Part shown: one piece after another, positions 23,108 to 28,829 of the stretch
Layout: each line of letters opens with the position of its first letter
Position numbering within the stretch: the stretch's first letter is position 1
Source of the DNA: UBA1388 sp964555515
GTDB lineage: Bacteria > Patescibacteriota > Microgenomatia > UBA1400 > PJMF01
Assembly (NCBI GenBank): GCA_964555515.1
Contig: CAZKSJ010000008.1
Location: forward strand, 1 to 28,829
DNA length: 28,829 bases
Direction: 5' to 3'
The notes under the pieces: model-generated
Seen by the model: the letters and a program-made list of their open reading frames with translations, nothing else
What the model was told of the DNA's origin: nothing
The model's database searches: none
Position numbers and translations under genes: made by a program

Positions 23108-23368
23108 ATGACAAAAATAACTTACGTTGTTGGTGAACAAAAAGGGGTAATATATTGGGCGGCTAGTGAGCATTTCAAAGAGCTAGAAAATAAAGTGTTT
23201 AACCTTGGAGAGATGGAAGCAGTGCAGATAGAGAAGATCAGTAATCTTTCACTTACAGCTAAAATATTGTTATCTGCAGTTGCTGGAGCAATCATTCAAC
23301 ATTTAATTGATAATGGGGTTGAGACCGAGTTAATATTCAGCAAAGGCACTATTCTTATTAAGAAATAA
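23108..23368 (+). CDS. Small hypothetical protein, 86 aa
   Basis: I do not recognise a family. The protein starts with a beta-like stretch (ITYVVGEQKGVIYWAA), then a charged helix, a moderately hydrophobic helix at about 48-66 (LTAKILLSAVAGAIIQHLI) and a short beta-like end with basic residues. The TATACT box at 23095-23100 lies 7 nt before the ATG, in the layout used by other genes here, which supports a real gene. It stands alone between the APH-fold kinase and the PgeF-like gene. Confidence 0.5.
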   Translation: MTKITYVVGEQKGVIYWAASEHFKELENKVFNLGEMEAVQIEKISNLSLTAKILLSAVAGAIIQHLIDNGVETELIFSKGTILIKK

Positions 23369-23570
23369 GGTTCGAACGTCGCCGAATCAACGACTACAAA
23401 AAATATGTGAAGAGGGCATGTAATTATTTACATAATAACTATTCTAAATCGATGAAACGATTAGGTTCCCATGGGCATATCAAATACGCTCTAAGCGTTT
23501 ATTCTGGTCCAAATCTATCATTTATTGAACTAAAAATCGTCAAATCATGTACGAATATATTTATATAGGA

Positions 23571-23576
23571 TATAAT
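23571..23576 (+). promoter_or_regulatory. -10 box of the PgeF-like gene
   Basis: TATAAT 6 nt before ATG 23583. It lies inside the longer frame that begins at ATG 23547, so it argues for the shorter start. Confidence 0.5.
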
Positions 23577-23582
23577 ACATGC

Positions 23583-24410
23583 ATGCTACACTCAATGAGC
23601 GCTGAGAATCCAGCCTTCTGGGGCATGAATAGAACTGGTTATCAATATGAATACCGTGATCCAGTAGATATTGAAGCTATTAAAAATTCAATTCTTGGGC
23701 ATATAACTTACTTCGGTTATACACCAGAGCAAACTATTTTTCTTGCCCCGTATTCAGCTGGCCCTCAACATATCCTCCTTTTAAATACTGATGACAAATT
23801 GACTGATATATCAGGACAGGCTATTCGAAATCCATTGCGCCACAATTCAGTACAAAGATTCGATTCTACCAATGTGCTTGAGGGTGAAGGATTTTTTTGT
23901 TTTCAGGATTACTTACTACTTACAAAACCAGGAGACTGCTTTTTCCAAGTCGTGCATGCTAACACAAGAACTGGTCCGTGCGTAGGACTTGTACACTCAG
24001 GCCGGCAGCCAGTTATGAGTGGACTATCGCTTTCATGGGTAGACCCATTAATTGCACTGTGTGACTCGGCAGATCAAATTTCAGTTGTCATTACACCTGG
24101 TTTGCAAAAAGAACACCACGTCTTGAAAGCAGACTACGCACATCCCAAATTTGGCACCAACGCTGATATTAAAGCGTATTTTGGGGATAAGGCATCGTTT
24201 TTGGGTGACGGAAGTTTGTGCATCGATCTTGAATCCTACCTATGTGCAGAGCTCAGTAAAAAGGGAATCCGCAAGGTTCAGGCAAGTGGCGAGGACACTT
24301 ATGTCTTTCACGAAAAGGGACTAGGACACTCCCGCCGCTACACGACCGAGCATGGTTGTCCCAGAAATAGCAACATTTGTTTTGCCCATATGTCAACAGG
24401 CCTGTCATAA
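23583..24410 (+). CDS. PgeF/YfiH-like protein (laccase-domain, 'polyphenol oxidase' family), divergent
   Basis: A 275-aa protein from ATG 23583. The family (PgeF, YlmD, LACC1) binds one metal through two His and one Cys and acts in peptidoglycan editing or as a purine nucleoside phosphorylase-like enzyme. Here TKPGDC matches the TADC metal site, GLVHSGRQPV matches AVHAGWRG, a His in PLRHNSVQ may be the first ligand, and SGEDTY with LGHSRRYTTEHGCPRN matches the C-terminal cTy...SyRRdg-tGR region. The Trp of HAGW is replaced and the final block is extended, so it is a distant member. Position in a loosely packed accessory segment suggests acquisition. The role is uncertain. Confidence 0.72.
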   Translation: MLHSMSAENPAFWGMNRTGYQYEYRDPVDIEAIKNSILGHITYFGYTPEQTIFLAPYSAGPQHILLLNTDDKLTDISGQAIRNPLRHNSVQRFDSTNVLEGEGFFCFQDYLLLTKPGDCFFQVVHANTRTGPCVGLVHSGRQPVMSGLSLSWVDPLIALCDSADQISVVITPGLQKEHHVLKADYAHPKFGTNADIKAYFGDKASFLGDGSLCIDLESYLCAELSKKGIRKVQASGEDTYVFHEKGLGHSRRYTTEHGCPRNSNICFAHMSTGLS

Positions 24411-24435
24411 TCACACTAACTATTTTCAAATTTGT

Positions 24436-24491
24436 GCCTGATGCAATTTTATACTTCATAAAATTATCTGGCTCATTCGCATCAGGCGTGA
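24436..24491 (+). other. Nested hairpin downstream of the PgeF-like gene, possible terminator or structured RNA
   Basis: Outer stem GCCTGATGC (24436-24444) with GCATCAGGC (24479-24487), 9 bp perfect. Directly inside, AATTTTAT (24445-24452) pairs with ATAAAATT (24458-24465) around loop ACTTC. A 13-nt unpaired stretch lies on the 3' side. The sequence then continues to ATTTTTA at about 24494. Compound stem plus T run fits a terminator, but the 17 stacked pairs with a one-sided bulge are more elaborate than usual. Confidence 0.55.
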
Positions 24492-24593
24492 GGATTTTTA
24501 ACTCTTCTAGGCTAGCGAAATACTAACCTGATTAGGAATGTATAATAGTGAAACGGTTTTAACACCCTCCCGCACTCTACCTATATCACTAAC

Positions 24594-24635
24594 TGGCATT
24601 TCTGGCACGATTCGTGGCACGATTTTGGCATGATT
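24594..24635. repeat. Four short direct repeats TGGCAyGATT
   Basis: TGGCATT (24594), TGGCACGATT (24603), TGGCACGATT (24615) and TGGCATGATT (24626), spaced 9, 12 and 11 bp, in non-coding sequence before the toxin promoter. Helical-turn spacing suggests a protein-binding or recombination site; the function is unknown. Confidence 0.4.
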
Positions 24636-24651
24636 TAGTTCAACTCAATCA

Positions 24652-24680
24652 TTGATAAATTGTAGTCTACAACCTACAAT
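24652..24680 (+). promoter_or_regulatory. Promoter and operator of the toxin-antitoxin operon
   Basis: TTGATA (24652-24657), 17-nt spacer, TACAAT (24675-24680), 11 nt before the ATG at 24692. The spacer contains a perfect palindrome TTGTAG-T-CTACAA (24660-24672), in the position expected for repression by the antitoxin; a further CTACAA half-site overlaps the -10 box. Confidence 0.65.
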
Positions 24681-24691
24681 AAAAAAATGTC

Positions 24692-25003
24692 ATGGAAATC
24701 CTTAAAACAGATATTTTCGATAAATGGTTAAGAAAACTAAAAGATAGAAGAGCTAAAGCAGTAATTCAGGTAAATATTAATCGTTTGATCGAAGAAAAGT
24801 TGTGAAAAGTAAGATCTCTAGGTGAGGGAGTTTATGAAAAGAAAATTAATTATGGATCAGGTTATAGGCTTTATTTTATAAATCACGGACAAAAATTAAT
24901 AGTTTTACTCCGCGCGGGAGACAAATCAACTCAACAAAGAGATATTAGGCATGCAAAAATCTTGAGCAAGGAACTAAAAAGTGAGTTGAAAGGACAAATA
25001 TGA
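24692..25003 (+). pseudogene. RelE/HigB-type toxin (phage Gp49-like killer protein) with in-frame stop
   Basis: The frame encodes about 103 residues of a Gp49-like addiction module killer protein: MEILKTDIFDKWLRKLKDRR at the start, GEGVYEKKINYGSGYRLYF in the middle, IVLLRAGDKSTQQRDIRHAK near the end. These are the usual family blocks, and such toxins are ribosome-dependent mRNA nucleases. Codon 38 (24803-24805) is TGA, between EEKL and KVRSLGEG. Since TGA ends other genes in this window, the toxin should be truncated and inactive unless the base is an error or is read through; TGG (Trp) would restore it. The stop codon overlaps the antitoxin ATG (ATGA), the standard toxin-first gene order of this family. 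Confidence 0.85.
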
Positions 25004-25272
25004 AAATATCAAAATATAACGCCACCGACTATTTAACAACAGAAGAAGAGATTAAAGAATATCTCAACGCTTCTTTTAAATCAGGAGATAGCAAACTAAT
25101 TGCTAGAGCTCTTGGTGATGTTGCAAAAATTAAAGGCATGAGTAAAATTGCCAAGGCAACCAACTTAGACAGAAGTAGCCTGTATAACTCTCTAACCACC
25201 GAAGGCGATCCTAAACTTAGCACCCTAACTAAGCTGATTGAAAGTTTTGGGTATACTTTTTCCGTGAAATAG
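25000..25272 (+). CDS. Addiction module antidote protein, HTH (HigA-like)
   Basis: A 90-aa antitoxin of the Gp49-partner type: N-terminal KYNATDYLTTEEEIKEYLNASFKSGD, the LIARALGDVAKIKGMSKIAKATNLDRSS block with a helix-turn-helix (about 47-75), and the C-terminal LTKLIESFGYTFSV typical of the family. It binds the toxin and represses the operon, probably at the palindrome at 24660-24672. Length and sequence are intact although the toxin gene is interrupted. It is translationally coupled to the toxin by the ATGA overlap. Confidence 0.92.
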   Translation: MKISKYNATDYLTTEEEIKEYLNASFKSGDSKLIARALGDVAKIKGMSKIAKATNLDRSSLYNSLTTEGDPKLSTLTKLIESFGYTFSVK

Positions 25273-25504
25273 TCTCTCAGTCGACTTATGTTGTAAAAAT
25301 TTTCAAGAACAGATTGATGAATAAGGTTAATAAAACTGTTGCAAAGAAAAGCTTTTGTTAATTTCAAACTAAATCTATACATCTCAGTTGTTCATTTGGA
25401 GGGTGAGCTGTAATGTTGAGCTACGAAGGCATTTTTAGAGTTAACGCGGAGGTTAATTGGCTCAAGTTTAATTTGCAGCGTCCAATGATCGATTGTAAGT
25501 TTGA
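25273..25504. other. Intergenic stretch between antitoxin and radical SAM genes
   Basis: No supported gene. A 38-codon plus-strand frame begins at ATG 25413 with a GGAGG about 13 nt upstream but runs into the end of the radical SAM gene and shows no recognisable motif. No clear terminator is seen. Confidence 0.35.
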
Positions 25505-27310
25505 TCAACGAGCTTGGGTAATTTTGTGAATATGGGTCAGAAGTAGCTGCTGTACGTCAGGATCAGAAATAATTCCCTGGCGGATGTCGTCCAGCAATTT
25601 GTCAAAGAGCTGTGTTCGCTCTAACCGATAAGCATTTTCCACATCTTCAAGAGTACCGTCGGTTTTACCAGCGACTTGACTTTGTTTGACCATCTGTTCA
25701 AGCAGTTTGAGATCAAGTAGCCTGAATTCGATCAAATACCAGTTGAGCCTGCGAGTTTCAGGAGTTTCAACTCCGGTTTGTTGATCAGCAAGAACTTTGG
25801 CAAAGACGGTATACTTGAGTGCTTCAAAAAAATGATCAATCTCACCTGCTAAAGAGATGCACGTCTCAGCAACGGCGCGCACACTCTCATTCGCAAACTG
25901 ATAATCATAAAAGAGGGTATCGGGAATTTTTGGACCGAGTAAACCTTGCTTTTCCAACATAATTTTATATGCTGAACCTTCTTGAACCCGAATCATGTCA
26001 AAAACGTCACCGATAAAATCTTTGGTGCGATGAGATATCAACCCAGACTCACGGATAAAACTGATATTTTCTAAAATTTCCTCAAAATTCATCAGCGGAT
26101 CAAACATGATAAAGCCGCCTCCCACAATCACCTCTCGGTTGGTTTCTTCCGCCAGTTCTCTCAGCGTGCTGATCGCGTGCAGGTGTGACTCAGTAGTTTC
26201 TCCTTTTCGATACCGCTTCAGCTGGGTGTCGGATCCAGATTCAAATCCAATGTAAACCTGTGACATGCCAGCTTCGATTAAATCCTTTAAGGCTTGGCGA
26301 CGAGCGGCTGCTTTTTTTACAGAATCATTTTTATTCCAAATCATATCAGACCTGACCGAGACTTGAAATTTAATATCAGGGCCAATTTGTTTGATTTCTG
26401 TGGCTAGATCTGTCCAGCGCTGTAGCTCTTCAAAATTGTTGCCCACAAGCATCTCATCATCCGCGAACACAAATTTCTTTGCTCCTAATTTATAGAGTTC
26501 TTTCATTTCTTGGGCAACTATTTCAACTGGCTTAGCTTCCCAACGGGTATTGTGATGAGTGCCCGTCATGTCTCGATAAGTAGCGACACTGCAAAAACTG
26601 CAATTCCAAGGGCAGCCCCGACTGCTCCACATCCAGATGACGCCTCCTGCTTTAATTATTTCTTGGACATACTCAGGAAACAAGATTTTTCCAGAAGCAG
26701 TCTCTGTGAGAGGCAAATTCTCGCCCGGATTGGAGAATGCTTCATCCCGTGTAGGATCATAATATGTAATTCCGGGGATGTGGTTAATGGTTGGACTGTC
26801 AATCAATGAAACCTTGGAATCGTTGTCTGCTTTCGCAGTCTCTATATCCTTAATTTCTCTGACCGCATCAACATAACGCTTAAATAAGAGTTCACCCTCT
26901 CCTCTACTCACTTTGAGCCAGGGATACTTGGTGACTAATTCTTTCGCTAAAAAAGAGGGAATGACATTGCCCACAATCACGCCTAGCTCTCCGGATGTAA
27001 CACGTGGTGAAGTGGCTAATATGTCTAAGGCTCGGTGCAGTTGCGAAAGTGATCCATAGCGAGTAGAGATGGCAATAATATCCCTTTGCGCATCTTCGGC
27101 CAGTTGTTTGATGAGATCATCAACTGCTTCAGGTGATTTTTGCAGTTGTAGATCATGGATGCTCATTGTGGCAGTATCTGGTTGAGAGAGGAGCATGTAG
27201 GCGGCGGCAATTGCTAATAAGCCCAAAGCAAGACCTTGACCCTTATCACCTGGTTCCTTTGATGTGGCTACTAGTGCAACATTCACGGCTCGTTCTGATT
27301 CTCGCTGCAT
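25505..27310 (-). CDS. Radical SAM protein with N-terminal B12-binding-like domain
   Basis: A 601-aa enzyme from ATG 27310 (a GTG at 27319 adds three residues). Residues about 8-150 resemble a cobalamin-binding Rossmann domain (VALVATSKEPGDKGQGLALGL, IIAISTRYGS, LGVIVGNVIPSFLAKEL), but the usual DxHxxG cobalamin ligand is not seen, as in many B12-binding radical SAM proteins that lack the His. The radical SAM core begins at SSRGCPWNCSFCS with the CxxxCxxC cluster ligands, followed by FADDEMLVG and QVYIGFESGSD, then a helical C-terminal domain (about 460-600). Family members methylate or rearrange lipids, antibiotics and tRNA; no partner gene reveals the substrate here. A TATAAT box with TTGAAT at 16-nt spacing lies upstream. 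Confidence 0.85.
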   Translation of the reverse strand: MQRESERAVNVALVATSKEPGDKGQGLALGLLAIAAAYMLLSQPDTATMSIHDLQLQKSPEAVDDLIKQLAEDAQRDIIAISTRYGSLSQLHRALDILATSPRVTSGELGVIVGNVIPSFLAKELVTKYPWLKVSRGEGELLFKRYVDAVREIKDIETAKADNDSKVSLIDSPTINHIPGITYYDPTRDEAFSNPGENLPLTETASGKILFPEYVQEIIKAGGVIWMWSSRGCPWNCSFCSVATYRDMTGTHHNTRWEAKPVEIVAQEMKELYKLGAKKFVFADDEMLVGNNFEELQRWTDLATEIKQIGPDIKFQVSVRSDMIWNKNDSVKKAAARRQALKDLIEAGMSQVYIGFESGSDTQLKRYRKGETTESHLHAISTLRELAEETNREVIVGGGFIMFDPLMNFEEILENISFIRESGLISHRTKDFIGDVFDMIRVQEGSAYKIMLEKQGLLGPKIPDTLFYDYQFANESVRAVAETCISLAGEIDHFFEALKYTVFAKVLADQQTGVETPETRRLNWYLIEFRLLDLKLLEQMVKQSQVAGKTDGTLEDVENAYRLERTQLFDKLLDDIRQGIISDPDVQQLLLTHIHKITQAR

Positions 27311-27345
27311 GAAGATCACTTTTTCAAAAATTTACACAGGTGCAG

Positions 27346-27372
27346 ATTATACTCTGAATATATCCTAATTCA
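27346..27372 (-). promoter_or_regulatory. Promoter of the radical SAM gene
   Basis: On the minus strand TTGAAT, 16-nt spacer, TATAAT (27346-27351). The distance of about 35 nt to the ATG at 27310 leaves a normal leader of roughly 30 nt, without an obvious Shine-Dalgarno sequence. Confidence 0.5.
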
Positions 27373-27509
27373 ATAACTATGGGATTAATATGACTTTCTT
27401 TTGGAAATTACATATCAGATAGCTAAACGAATTGTCCTTTTTGCACTTATCAATTAGTTATTTAGTTTCGTTTTTATTTTTAATTATCGCCTTAAGACAA
27501 GTCTGATGA

Positions 27510-28661
27510 TTACAGCACTACATTATGCAAGAAAAGTGTCAGGCTTCCTATAAATAACAGAATAAGAGTAACTGTAATTCCCCAGTCTATTATTTTACGG
27601 TTGGCGATCATGGCTAGAACTAAATAGACTGTAAACATGGGTAGCATATAGCGAGTGCCACATAGTAGCCAAGAAGTTGAGAAGGAGATGATTAAGTGGG
27701 CTAGCCAATACCCCAAATAACTAATTCTGATTTTTTTTAAGTAACCAACAATAATCAGCACGATAGAAAAGAAAAATGTCACTGTTTGTGGAATCCAAGT
27801 ACCCAGTCTCATTAAATGATTTTGTTCAGTTAATAGATAATGGATTTGGTTCCAGAGTGCTTTATAAATTACTGTGTATGAGGAATACCAGTTTTCTTTT
27901 TGGTAATCTAGAAATTGAAACCAATTTCCAGAAACAACTTTGTTTATTAGAAGATACAAACCAAAGCTTATTAAGGCAGAGCTAGTAAGTAGTAAACCAT
28001 TCGAGAGTAAGCTAGTCAATTGATGTCTATCGAGCTTGAGTGTTTTTTGCCGAAAATCATATATTAATTCAATTATTGCTGGCACCAATAATAGGATTCC
28101 TTGTAGGCGAGTCAGGGTAGCCAAGCCAATGAAGATGGCAGCTAAGAGCCATTGTTTTCTTTGAAGAAAGAAAAAGGAGAGGACGACTAAGAGAAGGAAT
28201 ATACTTTCAGTGTAAACCATGCCAAAGAAGAAACTAAATGGATAGATCGCTAAGTATTTGACAGTTCGCAGAGCAGTGACTGTTCCATAATCCTTTTTGA
28301 TTATTTTATATAAAATAACCCCTGCCCCCGCAAATGCTAGCCAAGAGATAAGCAACCCACTGTAAAATGGCGAGAGAAAGGTGGATTTATTGACAATAAA
28401 AATTGTTAATGGATAAAGAGGGAATAACACTAGTCTATATCGTTCGTCACCGACATTTTGATATCCATGTGTCGCTACTGACAGGTAGTGGCGTGTATCC
28501 CATCTCGCCCAAGTATCATTAACAACACTAGCGAGTGGAGAGATGGATTGATTGCTGATTAATACATACAGCACTATCCCTATTACAAAGATTAATAAAC
28601 GCGAGGCTAATAATGAAACGAAGATTTGAAAATAAAGTTTATTCTCAGCTAATATAAGCAT
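27510..28661 (-). CDS. PIG-V-like mannosyltransferase family membrane protein
   Basis: A 383-aa protein with about ten membrane segments. It fits the PIG-V/GT-C type glycosyltransferases, which transfer mannose from a polyprenyl-phosphate donor: the first extracytoplasmic loop has WARWDTRHYLSVATHGYQN, followed by FPLYPLTIF, then YPFSFFFGMVYTESIFLLLVVLSF and LATLTRLQGILLL. The W-D-x-x-H-Y block is the expected catalytic loop. A bacterial role in cell-surface or protein glycosylation is likely. The ATG at 28661 lies 9 nt after the stop of the upstream membrane protein, so both are in one operon. No acceptor gene is visible. Confidence 0.82.
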   Translation of the reverse strand: MLILAENKLYFQIFVSLLASRLLIFVIGIVLYVLISNQSISPLASVVNDTWARWDTRHYLSVATHGYQNVGDERYRLVLFPLYPLTIFIVNKSTFLSPFYSGLLISWLAFAGAGVILYKIIKKDYGTVTALRTVKYLAIYPFSFFFGMVYTESIFLLLVVLSFFFLQRKQWLLAAIFIGLATLTRLQGILLLVPAIIELIYDFRQKTLKLDRHQLTSLLSNGLLLTSSALISFGLYLLINKVVSGNWFQFLDYQKENWYSSYTVIYKALWNQIHYLLTEQNHLMRLGTWIPQTVTFFFSIVLIIVGYLKKIRISYLGYWLAHLIISFSTSWLLCGTRYMLPMFTVYLVLAMIANRKIIDWGITVTLILLFIGSLTLFLHNVVL

Positions 28662-28670
28662 AATGAGTCA

Positions 28671-28829
28671 TCATTTGAAAGCCTTTTTGAGTGAATTGAT
28701 CAGCTTTTCCACAATTGTCAAAGCAGAGCCTTGTTGGCGCTTGCGATACATCCAAAGCAAGGCTAAACCAGCAAAGATGCTCAGAACAAAGTAACCAATC
28801 TTCTCAAGACTATCAAAGCCTTCGCTGAG
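28671..28829 (-). CDS. C-terminal end of a membrane protein, cut by the window edge
   Basis: The 52 visible codons end in TGA at 28671. They encode one membrane segment (YFVLSIFAGLALLWMYRKR) with a positive-inside RKR, and a short cytosolic basic tail (LTIVEKLINSLKKAFK). The rest of the gene lies beyond the window, so the family cannot be named. It is upstream of and co-directional with the PIG-V-like gene, 9 nt apart. Confidence 0.65.
   Translation of the reverse strand, partial: LSEGFDSLEKIGYFVLSIFAGLALLWMYRKRQQGSALTIVEKLINSLKKAFK

Noticed and set aside
24692..25003. Alternative genetic code with UGA as a sense codon, suggested by the toxin gene
   Set aside because: TGA ends several complete genes here (VIT at 3348, the guaB-like gene at 16062, DUF2164 at 16356, RecQ at 7470), and no other gene needs readthrough.
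25413..25529. Possible 38-aa plus-strand gene with upstream GGAGG
   Set aside because: The spacing to the ATG is long, no motif is recognisable and it overlaps the 3' end of the radical SAM gene.

Overview
This window looks like a piece of a draft or metagenome-assembled bacterial genome. It is AT-leaning, densely packed and uses the standard code: TGA ends many genes (the VIT transporter, guaB-like and DUF2164 genes) and is not read through. Small genes, stripped-down enzymes (an IMPDH-like protein without CBS domains, a short RecQ), tRNA genes that mostly lack an encoded CCA, and many start codons sitting 6-12 nt after a -10 box suggest a reduced-genome lineage such as Patescibacteria/CPR. 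That placement is inference; no rRNA or ribosomal-protein marker is present. There are three 100-N assembly gaps. Two (12199-12298 and 14771-14870) are flanked by identical 55-nt copies and are almost certainly unmerged overlaps. The one at 7348-7447 is a true gap that removes the end of the elp3-like gene.

Layout. 1-2511 (minus): a YARHG membrane protein, a small membrane protein and an unrecognised 225-aa protein. 2595-3348: tRNA-Gln(TTG) and a VIT-family metal transporter. 3341-4906 (minus): one ORF joining a VKOR membrane domain to a dihydroorotate dehydrogenase. 4932-7481: a Trm9/ALKBH8-like methyltransferase and an Elp3-like radical SAM enzyme, divergent from a shared 70-nt promoter region; together they could make mcm5U34 in tRNA. 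7470-10176 (minus): RecQ and RarA. 10242-11309 (minus): a lipoprotein and a DUF4395 protein. 11458-13320 (minus): an HNH nuclease, tRNA-Leu(TAA), a rearranged tRNA-Pro relic, tRNA-Pro(TGG), a DUF4430 protein and a DUF6580 membrane protein. 13399-14625: an MFS exporter. 14930-16356: tRNA-Gly(TCC) abutting a guaB-like gene, then DUF2164. 16434-18869: an RsuA/RluB pseudouridine synthase divergent from epmA and efp. 18967-21523 (minus): enolase and HflX. 21660-21829: tRNA-Arg(TCT) and tRNA-His(GTG).

21830-25504 is looser and looks accessory. It holds an APH-type kinase, a small orphan, a PgeF/laccase-domain protein, a large hairpin, short direct repeats, and a toxin-antitoxin pair whose toxin has an in-frame stop. 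25505-28829 (minus) holds a radical SAM protein, a PIG-V-like mannosyltransferase and the tail of a membrane protein cut by the window edge.

The common functional thread is translation quality: wobble-uridine modification (Elp3-like plus Trm9-like), EF-P with its lysylating enzyme, HflX ribosome rescue, an rRNA pseudouridine synthase and seven tRNA loci including one relic. The most unusual items are the VKOR-DHODH fusion, the Elp3/Trm9-like pair, the guaB start codon that begins on the last base of an apparent tRNA CCA end, the tRNA-Pro copy whose anticodon arm is replaced by a same-length palindrome, and the recurrent leaderless promoter layout.
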